Assembly (NCBI GenBank): GCA_016187565.1
Contig: JACPJR010000015.1
Span: 1-64,000 of the forward strand
DNA: 64,000 nucleotides
DNA from: Candidatus Woesearchaeota archaeon
GTDB lineage: Archaea > Nanobdellota > Nanobdellia > Woesearchaeales > JACPJR01
Direction of reading: 5' to 3'
Position 1 is the first letter of the stretch. Each line of letters begins with the position of its first letter. The translations under genes and the position numbers were made by a program. Shown here piece by piece: positions 41,722-50,583 of the stretch. Below the pieces are notes generated by a model. It was not told the origin of the DNA. It was given only the letters and a program-made list of their open reading frames with translations, and did no database searches.

Positions 41722-43134
41722 TCACACCAATTTTTTCACCACACCATTGGTTGCATCAACCTCAACCAGGTCATTGTCCTTTAAGCGCTGTGTTACTGCC
41801 TTGACTCCAACAATACAAGGAACTCCCAATTCTCTGGAAACTACGGCTGCATGACAGGTTATGCCGCCTTCTTCAGTAACAATAGCTCCTGCCTTTTTCA
41901 TGATGGGTACAAATTCTGGTCTCGTGTTGTATGTTACCAGTATCTCTCCTTGTTTCATCCTTGAAAAATCTTTAATACTAATAATAACTCTAACTCTTCC
42001 CCTGGCTTTTCCGTTACAGGCAGGCATGCCCTTGATCTCCGTACCTTCCATACAAATAGCGGCATCATAGACTGCTTTGATTTCTTCTGCATCCTTTCCA
42101 TACCACACAAATGATCCTTGCTTATAATCGTAAAGGCCACAGCTTTTGTTCCCAATAGCTTTTAACTCTTTTTCTTTTTTTGAGAAAAGATCAGTAACAA
42201 TAGTATGGGCAGAGAGTTGTTCGAAAAGGTGATAATCAATGGATCTTCTTCTCCCAATCTCCTGCAAAAATCTTTTTAAGAGAACATTTCCTTTTGCCTG
42301 GCATCGTTTCCTCATATCTCTTCGCTTTGCTAAGAGTGCCATAAATTGAAGAAAGAGCAGAGTCTTAGGAGGTAAGTTATATTTTTTTAAGATCATTTGC
42401 TTTGCTTTTCGTGTCTCTTCAATTCTTTTATTTATTTCAGTAAGTCTTTCTTTAGCGTTAGATAAATGTTGTAATCGTTCCAAAAAGTGAGAAACAGGTT
42501 CTATCTCGATATATCCGTAGTTATTGGTATACCAAAAAAATTCCTGCTGATGCTGTTCAATTGTTTTTTTTGAGAGGCAAAGTTTTATTTTCAGAAGGCT
42601 AACTTCCTCTTCCTGAGTATATGACATCTCATCCGGCAACAATAATGTCTTAATCTCTTCCTTCGATAATTTCATGGTATGCTCTTCTTCCATAATCTCT
42701 TGTAGCTGCTCTTCCCAACACAAATCAAAGGAATCAATAAAGATAAATGGTTTCCATACCGATGAATATAATTGATTAACATTGGCAAGCGACAGTCTCA
42801 ATTCCTCATCTGAATGCTTTTCAAGAAGCACATATCGCTGGAGAGCTTTGTCTAATTCTTCTTCCCTTGTATCATGTTCTTTTACTAATCGTTTGCTATA
42901 ATCCTTTTCAGAAAAAAGATTTTGGAGTATACTTACTGAGAGCCGTTCTAATCCATCTATATATAGTCCCCAGTTTCCATGGCCGTTAAAGCAAAAGGCC
43001 ATCATCGTTTCATAGCCATGATCACTATCAAAAATAGCTGGGTTGATTGGTGCAGTCATATAGAAAAATTTAGTCTCCCCTCCCTGATTATACCACGTTG
43101 TTTTTCGAATAAAGTCAATATGTCTCTGTCTCAT
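41722..43134 (-). CDS. PEP-mobile-domain protein, paralogue 2
   Basis: 470 residues. The N terminus has the TTWYNQGG variant of the family WY motif (about 12). The helical middle has QEFFWYTNNYGYIEIEPV (about 220) and an R-R-D-M-R-K block (about 275). The C-terminal swivel domain (about 365-470) has GTEIKGMPACNGKARGRVR, VTYNTRPEFVPIMKKAGAIV and TEEGGITCHAAVVSR with His428. All hallmark residues of the phosphohistidine loop are present. No ATP-binding domain is visible. It is 31 bp after paralogue 3 on the same strand, probably one transcript. Confidence 0.86.
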   Translation of the reverse strand: MRQRHIDFIRKTTWYNQGGETKFFYMTAPINPAIFDSDHGYETMMAFCFNGHGNWGLYIDGLERLSVSILQNLFSEKDYSKRLVKEHDTREEELDKALQRYVLLEKHSDEELRLSLANVNQLYSSVWKPFIFIDSFDLCWEEQLQEIMEEEHTMKLSKEEIKTLLLPDEMSYTQEEEVSLLKIKLCLSKKTIEQHQQEFFWYTNNYGYIEIEPVSHFLERLQHLSNAKERLTEINKRIEETRKAKQMILKKYNLPPKTLLFLQFMALLAKRRDMRKRCQAKGNVLLKRFLQEIGRRRSIDYHLFEQLSAHTIVTDLFSKKEKELKAIGNKSCGLYDYKQGSFVWYGKDAEEIKAVYDAAICMEGTEIKGMPACNGKARGRVRVIISIKDFSRMKQGEILVTYNTRPEFVPIMKKAGAIVTEEGGITCHAAVVSRELGVPCIVGVKAVTQRLKDNDLVEVDATNGVVKKLV

Positions 43135-43165
43135 TCAATCGCCTTTTTTACTTTTTTTGACGTCA

Positions 43166-44629
43166 TCATTGTTCGGTGATCTTTATAATTCCTTTGTCTG
43201 CATCAACGCTAACAACCATACCGTCTTTTAACACCTTTGTTGCAATCTGCGTTCCAATAATGCAAGGCACGTTTAATTCTCTTGCGATAACCGCTGCATG
43301 GCAGGTAATGCCGCCCTCATCAGTAATAATAGCTGCTGCTTTTTTCATAAGAGGAACGTATTCTGGCCTTGTCATATGGGCAACGAGAATATCCTTTTCA
43401 TTAAATTTCCCAAAGTGTGATTCACCAAGCACAACTCTAATAATGCCCGTTGCTTTTCCACGACACGCTGTTGTCCCTTTAATATTTTTTCCAATATTTT
43501 CAAATGATTTTGAAAGAAGCTGATAATACTCTTTTGCTTCTTCTTCAAGCACTCGAATAATTTGGTTTTTTGAATAGATGCTCATGATAATTTCCTGGCG
43601 TTTTGCAATGATCTGTTGGTATTCTTTTTTTGTTCTTCCTTTTGCAATGTCTTCTGCTCGGCAAACCCGCCATTCCTTGTACGGTATGTCAGTAATCTCT
43701 TCCATGCGCCTGATGCACTGATCATAATAGTGATTCAACAAAAGCACGGCTTTCTTTCGATGATCACGGAGGTAGGTTAACTCCTGAAAAAAATAGAAGA
43801 TGTTATCAAGATCGTCGCTCCAAGTATACTTTTCTCGAATTTTTTGATGCTTTTTTGTCCAATCTGTTGTGAGATCAATAATCTGCTCCTCAATAACCTC
43901 TTTTTTCTCCAGAATTAACTCTTGTAATCTTTTTTCAAAATCCTCTGTGGTTAAGATTTTAGTTGACTCCCAGCTGTTGTCAATGAAAAAGTATTTTTTC
44001 GCGTGATTTTGCAGAAATGCTTTCGCACTGGTGACTCCTGAAATGCTTTTTTTCTTTCCAAGGCATTCCTTAGCAAATGTAAGCATGCTGAACCTTTCTT
44101 CCTGTACATAGTTATGCTGTGGATAACGAAGCATTGTTGACCTCTCTTTTTGGCTCAGTTTGCAACCTTCTTTCTTGCAATACTCGTCGAAGAGATCATC
44201 TCCGTTAGGATCAAAGAATTCACAGACAAAGGCTAATTTCCAAAAAGCAAAATTGTGTTCATCAAGAGTAGTAAGTGTTTCTTTAACTGTTTTAAAATCA
44301 GCCGTTGGAAAATCAATAACCAAAAGTTTCTCATGGAGTGCTTCGATTTGTGCAATCTTCTGGTGAACTGGCTGAACAACACTATCAACATATGCACGGT
44401 TTTTCTCTTGCCTCTTAAGCATCTCCCTTGCTTTACTGTTCAATTCGTCAAGTAAGAAAAAGCCTTCACAATGGTGCCTGTTTTTCAAAAGAAAAAATCC
44501 AAGTTCTGTGCCAATACATTCCAATGCTCCATCACCACCTGTCAAAATATAATATGCCCTTGAATTCGCCGCCATGTGGTACCATTTCTTTCTCTGAATG
44601 ACATTGATGATATCTTTTCTAAGATTCAT
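43166..44629 (-). CDS. PEP-mobile-domain protein, paralogue 3
   Basis: 487 residues, the closest relative of paralogue 4, with which it shares most of the C-terminal 110 residues. Features in order: RKKWYHMAANSRAYYIL near the start, AKKYFFIDNSWESTKILT (about 215), YLRDHRKKAVLLLNHYYD (about 290), then the swivel domain with VAHMTRPEYVPLMKKAAAI and TDEGGITCHAAVIAR, His444. Its start codon overlaps the stop of paralogue 4 by 4 bp, implying coupled translation. Function unknown beyond likely phosphohistidine formation. Confidence 0.87.
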   Translation of the reverse strand: MNLRKDIINVIQRKKWYHMAANSRAYYILTGGDGALECIGTELGFFLLKNRHHCEGFFLLDELNSKAREMLKRQEKNRAYVDSVVQPVHQKIAQIEALHEKLLVIDFPTADFKTVKETLTTLDEHNFAFWKLAFVCEFFDPNGDDLFDEYCKKEGCKLSQKERSTMLRYPQHNYVQEERFSMLTFAKECLGKKKSISGVTSAKAFLQNHAKKYFFIDNSWESTKILTTEDFEKRLQELILEKKEVIEEQIIDLTTDWTKKHQKIREKYTWSDDLDNIFYFFQELTYLRDHRKKAVLLLNHYYDQCIRRMEEITDIPYKEWRVCRAEDIAKGRTKKEYQQIIAKRQEIIMSIYSKNQIIRVLEEEAKEYYQLLSKSFENIGKNIKGTTACRGKATGIIRVVLGESHFGKFNEKDILVAHMTRPEYVPLMKKAAAIITDEGGITCHAAVIARELNVPCIIGTQIATKVLKDGMVVSVDADKGIIKITEQ

Positions 44630-46092
44630 TGAATCACCGTTATAATTCCCTTTGTTGCATCAACTTCTACTTGCATGCCATCCTTTAATACCTTTGTTGC
44701 CACCTGCGTCCCAATAATGCAGGGTACGTTTAATTCTCTTGCGATAACCGCTGCATGGCAGGTAATGCCGCCTTCATCGGTGATAATAGCAGCAGCTTTT
44801 TTCATGAGTGGAACGTATTCTGGCCGAGTCATTGGTGCAACGAGAATGTTTCCGTCTTCAAACTTACCAAAATGGGTTTCTCCCATCACGATTTTTACAA
44901 TTCCTTGTGCAATCCCTTGGCACGCTGGTGTTCCTGTAATGCTTTCACCTTTATGTATAAATTCTTTTGAGAGAAGGTCATAAAATAATTTCCCATGTTG
45001 AGGATCAACTGTCCAAATCTCTTGACCAGAGGAAAGCTTCATAATAATCTCTTTCCTACTCGCAAAAATTTTTTCATATTCCTCAGCGGTTCTGCCTTCT
45101 TTCAGATCACTTACTTTAGCAAGACTCCATTCTTCAAATGACACTCCAGTAATCTCCGAAATCCGTTGATACAGTACATCATACCAATGATTGTTCAGCA
45201 GGACATATTTTTTTCGCTCATCACGAAGGAACATTAATTGCTGAAAAAGATAGATTACACGTTGCAATCGAGTGTTTATATTACGTTGTTTGATTATTTC
45301 TTTTTGTTTCGCATGCCAATCGGTTGTTAATTCCTCAATCTGTTTCTTTATCTCTTTTTCAGGTAATGTCATCAACTCTTTCAATCGCTGCTTAAAATCC
45401 TCAGATGTCAAGATTTTTGTCTGAGCCCAGCTATTCTCAATGAAGAAATATTGAGCAGCATGATCTTTAAGAAAGGTACGGACTACTGGATTTTTCAGGA
45501 TCAGTTTTTTTGTTTTACAAGCAAGAGCCATCTCGAGGATTGCAAGACGTTCTTTTTGCCCATAGTGGGGTATTAAAGGGCGAAGTAAAAGATTAAGTTC
45601 TTCTCTGTCTAGGGATACTTTTGCATCTGCTATTTCCTTATGCAACAGTGCTTCACCGTGTGGATCAAAGATATCACAGATAAAAACTTCTTTCCACAAG
45701 TCAACGCTGTTTTGCTCTAATTCCCTGAGAAGTTGGAGGATTTTCTGAAATGATGCGGCATCGAGAGTATTATTTCTCTGGTTATCATAAAAAGATTCGC
45801 ACTGTCGCATTTTTTCCAAACATCGTTTTATAACATGATCAATACATGATTCTGAGGATCGGTTTTCTATTTGATCTTTGAGAATAGTGGTTGTTTTTAC
45901 TAGAAATTCTTGATCAGGAAAAAAACCTTCAAACATTTTTCGTTCCCGAATAAGAACAAAGGCTAAATCTACATCCATACACGTAAGTCCTCCATCACTT
46001 GCTCCCCAGATATAGCAAAGTTTTCCATGCGCTCCCTGGTAATACCATTTCCTCTTAGTTATTGCATCAATGATCTGTGGTTTAGTTTTCAT
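44626..46092 (-). CDS. PEP-mobile-domain protein, paralogue 4
   Basis: 488 residues. KRKWYYQGAHGKLCYIW lies near the start, AQYFFIENSWAQTKILTSED about 220, FLRDERKKYVLLNNHWYD about 295. The swivel domain (about 380-488) has VAPMTRPEYVPLMKKAAAI and TDEGGITCHAAVIAR, His446. The pairing with paralogue 3 in sequence and order indicates a tandem duplication. The double-hairpin sequence at 46125-46213 lies directly upstream, in what would be its leader. Confidence 0.87.
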   Translation of the reverse strand: MKTKPQIIDAITKRKWYYQGAHGKLCYIWGASDGGLTCMDVDLAFVLIRERKMFEGFFPDQEFLVKTTTILKDQIENRSSESCIDHVIKRCLEKMRQCESFYDNQRNNTLDAASFQKILQLLRELEQNSVDLWKEVFICDIFDPHGEALLHKEIADAKVSLDREELNLLLRPLIPHYGQKERLAILEMALACKTKKLILKNPVVRTFLKDHAAQYFFIENSWAQTKILTSEDFKQRLKELMTLPEKEIKKQIEELTTDWHAKQKEIIKQRNINTRLQRVIYLFQQLMFLRDERKKYVLLNNHWYDVLYQRISEITGVSFEEWSLAKVSDLKEGRTAEEYEKIFASRKEIIMKLSSGQEIWTVDPQHGKLFYDLLSKEFIHKGESITGTPACQGIAQGIVKIVMGETHFGKFEDGNILVAPMTRPEYVPLMKKAAAIITDEGGITCHAAVIARELNVPCIIGTQVATKVLKDGMQVEVDATKGIITVIQ

Positions 46093-46124
46093 GTTCGTTG
46101 TTCTTTATCTTTTTACTACAACTA

Positions 46125-46213
46125 TAGGAAAAGACATTAATTTTCGTAATAATTTGTATGTCTTTTCCTAATAAGCAAAGGACATAAAGTTACGGTTATT
46201 AGTGTCCTTTGCT
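46125..46213. repeat. Tandem double hairpin between PEP paralogues 5 and 4
   Basis: Hairpin 1: TAGGAAAAGACAT (46125-46137) with ATGTCTTTTCCTA (46158-46170), 20-nt AT-rich loop. Hairpin 2: AGCAAAGGACA (46174-46184) with TGTCCTTTGCT (46203-46213), 18-nt loop. Both stems are perfect. The layout copies that of the 35741 and 38697 elements, with different arm sequences. It begins 4 bp after the stop codon of the 46217 gene in the direction of transcription. Confidence 0.7.
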
Positions 46214-46216
46214 ACA

Positions 46217-47683
46217 CTAGTCAGTATGAGTGATGATGGTTATTTTCCCGATTTTCAAATCAAGCTCAATATCATTACCATCCTTGAGCACTTTGGTACC
46301 AACTTTTGTGCCGATGATACACGGAATATGTAATTCCCGACAAATAACGGCTGCGTGACAGGTAATGCCACCTTCATTAGTTATGATTGCCCTTGCCTTC
46401 TTCATTAAGGGAACCATATCTGGTCGTGTCATTGAGGTTACTAAAATATCTCCATCTTGCATGTGTTTTGCTCGGTCAATAGTAAGGATAATTCGTGCTT
46501 TTCCTCTTATTGTTGTATCCTCACCTCGAGAGGCGACTGTTCCTTGTAAAGTCGTCGTTTGTGTTGGGGAAGGTAGTACGAGCTCTGTCAGCAATGCTGC
46601 TTCTTTATTAGTATATAGATGAAGTTTTTGGTCAGTAGTCATAAAGATGACTGCATGTTGCCATCGCTCTTGAAGCATTTTTCGATCAATTTTTCCGTTT
46701 AATAGATATGGAATCTCTGTATAGATTGTTGCGGCAACTTCCTCTAGAGGAAGTGATGTTCTTTTTACAATTTCCTTTAAAAATTCATGCTGATAATAAA
46801 GTGCTTCCAAGCATGCTGCTTTTCGGTCATCCTGCCAATGAATAAAGAAGTCAATAAATTCAACGAGCAATTGAAGCTCGTGTGAAGCGTGTAGCGTATC
46901 AAGGATTTCTTTCTTCCTTTCGTTACCTGTTTCATAGTTTTGGGTAATCTTTGTCTGCTCTCCCTTTGCTTTCTCAAAACGTTTTTTAACTTCATGTTCA
47001 ACATGCTCTTTTCCAAGAAAAAGTGCACGTTCATAATTATTTTCTACCCAGTGAAATTGTTTGACGTGTAAGGTAATCATCTGCTGAACAGCCTTACTCT
47101 TAAGGCCTTGTTTTTTTGCTCCTTCTGTAATAGTCAGCAAAGAAGATTCACAACGACTACTGAACGATGGTTTTGATGGGTGGGTGAGCTCAATAAAATA
47201 TTGCTCAGCGTGTTTTCCCAATAATTCTTTCAGATGATTTTCAGCAAAAAAAGCAAAACTATTGGTAATAACAGGCATTGCATATTCCTGCAGATATAAT
47301 TCATTAAATCTCATGAAATAATTGAGAAATTCTTCCTCAGAACATCGTGAAAGATCAGCAGCGTTAAGGATTGTATAGTATTCCTGTAGTTCTTTTCGAT
47401 AGTGCTGCCATTGACGGTAATACGGGGTAAGAAACTGATGGTCCTTCATAAGAGCAGTAAATATATTTTTCCCGATACGTTTACAATCGTTCATTTCCCA
47501 TATCCAGACTGCTTTATTTTCATTGAAAAGAGTAATAGTTACCTTATGATACAAAGGGAATTGTTTCGGTAGCAAAACCATATTTGCATAAAAGGGACTA
47601 AAAAACGTATGTATATACCCAGACATTTCCTCAACATACCACTCAGGATGTTCAAATCCAAAAAGTTCTTTTGTGTTGTTCAT
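46217..47683 (-). CDS. PEP-mobile-domain protein, paralogue 5
   Basis: 488 residues. It begins with FGFEHPEWYVEEMSGYIHTF. The middle motif is KQFHWVENNYERALFLGKEH (about 225), then FIHWQDDRKAACLEALYYQ (about 280). The swivel domain is GTVASRGEDTTIRGKARI, VTSMTRPDMVPLMKKARAI and TNEGGITCHAAVICR, His443. A short lead-in insertion (GEDTT) before the GKA motif sets it apart. Its ATG overlaps the stop of the Schlafen-AlbA-type gene by 4 bp, tying that regulator to the block. Confidence 0.86.
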   Translation of the reverse strand: MNNTKELFGFEHPEWYVEEMSGYIHTFFSPFYANMVLLPKQFPLYHKVTITLFNENKAVWIWEMNDCKRIGKNIFTALMKDHQFLTPYYRQWQHYRKELQEYYTILNAADLSRCSEEEFLNYFMRFNELYLQEYAMPVITNSFAFFAENHLKELLGKHAEQYFIELTHPSKPSFSSRCESSLLTITEGAKKQGLKSKAVQQMITLHVKQFHWVENNYERALFLGKEHVEHEVKKRFEKAKGEQTKITQNYETGNERKKEILDTLHASHELQLLVEFIDFFIHWQDDRKAACLEALYYQHEFLKEIVKRTSLPLEEVAATIYTEIPYLLNGKIDRKMLQERWQHAVIFMTTDQKLHLYTNKEAALLTELVLPSPTQTTTLQGTVASRGEDTTIRGKARIILTIDRAKHMQDGDILVTSMTRPDMVPLMKKARAIITNEGGITCHAAVICRELHIPCIIGTKVGTKVLKDGNDIELDLKIGKITIITHTD

Positions 47684-49011
47684 GTATGTTTCTCTGTTAA
47701 AGATTTATTAATTTCCCAGTACCCTCCTTTTGCAGAACCTAGTCTTTTCAATAGCCCTTTTTTCTTTAACGCCTCTATATTTTTATCAATAGCCGTCGTG
47801 CTTATGCCTATCGTCTTAGACATTTCCCTCTTAGAGATTCGTGGATTCTTAGCTATCAGATTGAGTATTCTCTTTTGGTTTTCTACCAACCCTTCTACCA
47901 ACCCATCTACTAACCCTTCCGTCTGCTCTATTTTCCTCTTAAATAGAGTAATAAAGATCCCAGCCACTATCTTGAAATCGGTGGTGGGCTCTTTGGATAA
48001 AATTAGTTTAATACCACGCCCCCATTTTTCACCAAAATGGATACGATGAAACATCTCTGCAATAAGCTCGTTTCTTCGTCTCGAAACTTCCTCTTTCTTG
48101 ATTTTCTCAATCGTAAGGCCACCATACAAACCACCAGGATTCCTTATCTCTAATCTGCCTTTAAAGATAGCAATGTTTACAGAATCAAATTCATGATAAT
48201 CACGGTGACAAAAAGCGTTGATTATAGCTTCACGGAATGCTGCACGATCTATTTCAGGCACGTCGATCCGATACAACCCCTCTACTCGCATGCCAATGTG
48301 GATATTCTCTAAAATATACTTTTCCGCTTTTTCAATCAATGTAAAGACATCTCCCACAAAATCCTGCATATCAATGGTGGTTGCAGTAGTTTCACCAAAG
48401 ACGGCACAACGTAATCTAGCATTAGGAAAGAAATCTTCGGGATGCTTTCCAAAAAAAAGAACAGCAGTATTCAACAGTTTCTCTTCTTTCATTAAGCCTA
48501 ATTTTTCTAGTGAACTTTTAACAGAACCGTGTTTTAAACCTGCTAATTTGACAAACGCTTTTATCTTTTTTTCATCAATATCCTTCAATTTCGCCTTAAG
48601 GCAGAATTCAATATCCCACTGAAGTTTATCTTTATTTTTTCTTATGATGATATGTTCTATTTCTTGAGGACTTATTTTCTTATCTTCATCCCCAACACGG
48701 ACATAAGCACGACCATATGCGTAATAAGGAATGTCATTCCCACCAAATTCAACGCGAACACACTTCTTTGCTTCCAAAACTACTTCGTTAATTGTTGGGA
48801 ATATTTTCGGCTCAATGTGCTGAGCGATAGTTTGAGATATTTCCCGAATAGTATTTTCGGTAACTGTTTGCCCAACGATTTCCCCGTTATTTTTAATCCC
48901 AAAATAGAGTTCACCTTTCTGATGCTTATTCAGAATAGAGACTATTGAAATCATAGCTTCTTTTATTTCAGAGGTGGATTTTTTGAGTTCGAGGTGTTCA
49001 GATTCTTTCAT
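47680..49011 (-). CDS. Schlafen AlbA_2 / AAA_4-type ATP-binding protein with C-terminal HTH
   Basis: The 443-residue protein has an N-terminal AlbA_2 domain (about 1-115): EHLELKKSTSEIKEAMISIV, GELYFGIKNNGEIVGQ and YVRVGDEDKKISPQEIE. A RecG-C-like GHKL ATP-binding half follows (about 240-370): REAIINAFCHRDYHEFDSV, RLEIRNPGGLYGG and GEKWGRGIKLI. A winged helix closes it (about 390-435, NPRISKREMSKTIGISTTAID). Such proteins are usually called transcriptional regulators, and some are tied to mobile or defence regions. It lies between paralogues 6 and 5 with a 3-bp gap and a 4-bp overlap, so it is part of the same transcript. Confidence 0.88.
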   Translation of the reverse strand: MKESEHLELKKSTSEIKEAMISIVSILNKHQKGELYFGIKNNGEIVGQTVTENTIREISQTIAQHIEPKIFPTINEVVLEAKKCVRVEFGGNDIPYYAYGRAYVRVGDEDKKISPQEIEHIIIRKNKDKLQWDIEFCLKAKLKDIDEKKIKAFVKLAGLKHGSVKSSLEKLGLMKEEKLLNTAVLFFGKHPEDFFPNARLRCAVFGETTATTIDMQDFVGDVFTLIEKAEKYILENIHIGMRVEGLYRIDVPEIDRAAFREAIINAFCHRDYHEFDSVNIAIFKGRLEIRNPGGLYGGLTIEKIKKEEVSRRRNELIAEMFHRIHFGEKWGRGIKLILSKEPTTDFKIVAGIFITLFKRKIEQTEGLVDGLVEGLVENQKRILNLIAKNPRISKREMSKTIGISTTAIDKNIEALKKKGLLKRLGSAKGGYWEINKSLTEKHT

Positions 49012-49014
49012 TTT

Positions 49015-50583
49015 TTATCCCAATTTCCTGACTAGTCCTTTGGTTGCATCAACCAAGACAACATCGCCATCCTTGAGTACTTTTGTTGCAATTTTAGTCC
49101 CCACAATACAGGGAATACCAAATTCCCGAGAAATAATAGCAGCATGCGTTGTGATGCCTCCCTGTTCAGTAATTACTGCTTTTGCTTTCTTCAGAGCTGG
49201 AACAAATTCAGGCGTGGTGTTGTTCGTTACAAGTATTTCTCCTTCCTTAAATGCAATAATCCCTTCATGGTTGTGGACAACCCTTACTATTCCGGTTACT
49301 TCCCCAATACATGCTCCTGTTCCTCTGATCTCATTAACGATTCCATAGTCATCATAAAATAGTTCAGAAGGTATCTGCTCAGCCTTTTTACCTGCAATAA
49401 TCTTATAACCCCTTTTATCGAAATAAATAAAGCATTTCTGTAACCTTTCTTGAAGTGTTACGCGATTCACTTTTTTTTTAAGGAGGATATCCTTAATCTC
49501 GGGTTGGACCGTGTAAAGTGCTTCTTCTCTTGAGATCTGGCATCTACGTGCGAGTTCATCGCAAAAAAGAAACAGGAAATGATTGAGGCGCAGGACCCCT
49601 TGTTTTCGTATGTCTTGTACATACGTAAAAAGATCTGCAGTATAGATGAGATTTCTCAGGTAAGCAGAGGCGTTATATCTCCTCAAGAGTGCCTTTTTTC
49701 TTTCCAGATTATAAGCATATTGCTGTCGTTGTTGTTTCAATGCTCTTGTTAATTGTCTCTTCAACTGATTATTCTGTTTCGCTATCTTGATAAATTCTTC
49801 AATAAAATGCTCTGGTCTCAGTACAAAGGAGAGATAATAATTATTCCTCATCCAGTAATATCGTTGAGCATGTTGGATCAGTTTCTTCATCATTAAAGGA
49901 TGTGCTTGGAGCGTATGCATGACCTTGTTTACCCTCCCTTCTTGAATACTCTCTCGTAAACCTTTATCATTGAATAAGAGTATACCCAAACTCAGAAGTT
50001 CTTCATGCTCTTTTTTGATAAAGGTAGGATACGTTGGACGAGTCAATAGTTCAATGTCCCGAGCCAATTTTTCTGGTTGTGTCTTAAGTTCTTGACTGAT
50101 AATTTCAGCAAGCCAGTCATTTGCTCCACTACCGAGGAACGAATCAGTGATGTATCCCCATGAAGCTGTGCTTACTTCACTCCAAAAAAGCTTTTGATAC
50201 CAGCGATACAGTTTTTCATCAGTAAGACGAGTTATATTTTGTTTTTCTGCTTCCGTTGTAATCCGCACAAAAATTTTCCAATCATTAAAAAAATGAGTTG
50301 CTACTCTGTCTGCAAATGCAGGAGACGTATGGATTTCTTTAAGGACTCTTTTCCTCACTCGTTCAAGCTCGCTCTGGTCAGAGAACCAATCAGCCTTTTC
50401 TCCAGCAAACGAAGCACCCCATTTATACATAAAATCGAATCGGCGATGGCCGAGGCATGCAAAGCTTAATCCCTGTGGGAAAAGCGTGTGTAAATACCAA
50501 GAAAACCGTTTTACATACCATTCTCTCTTTTGCCAAAACACTGGTGGAACCTCTTTAAGCTCTTTGATTAAAAACGGTTTCAT
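49015..50583 (-). CDS. PEP-mobile-domain protein, paralogue 6
   Basis: The longest paralogue, 522 residues. It starts with a short lysine-rich segment, then QKREWYVKRFSWYLHTLFP (about 19). The middle motif is QRYYWMRNNYYLSFVLRPEH (about 245), followed by a basic coiled-coil (QLKRQLTRALKQQRQQYAYN) and an R-x-x-G/R-x-L-R-L-N-H block. The swivel domain is GTGACIGEVTGIVRVV, VTNNTTPEFVPALKKAKAVI and TEQGGITTHAAIISR, His480. The motif has Q in place of the usual E before GG, which may change the loop chemistry. It starts at the last base of paralogue 7's stop. Confidence 0.86.
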   Translation of the reverse strand: MKPFLIKELKEVPPVFWQKREWYVKRFSWYLHTLFPQGLSFACLGHRRFDFMYKWGASFAGEKADWFSDQSELERVRKRVLKEIHTSPAFADRVATHFFNDWKIFVRITTEAEKQNITRLTDEKLYRWYQKLFWSEVSTASWGYITDSFLGSGANDWLAEIISQELKTQPEKLARDIELLTRPTYPTFIKKEHEELLSLGILLFNDKGLRESIQEGRVNKVMHTLQAHPLMMKKLIQHAQRYYWMRNNYYLSFVLRPEHFIEEFIKIAKQNNQLKRQLTRALKQQRQQYAYNLERKKALLRRYNASAYLRNLIYTADLFTYVQDIRKQGVLRLNHFLFLFCDELARRCQISREEALYTVQPEIKDILLKKKVNRVTLQERLQKCFIYFDKRGYKIIAGKKAEQIPSELFYDDYGIVNEIRGTGACIGEVTGIVRVVHNHEGIIAFKEGEILVTNNTTPEFVPALKKAKAVITEQGGITTHAAIISREFGIPCIVGTKIATKVLKDGDVVLVDATKGLVRKLG

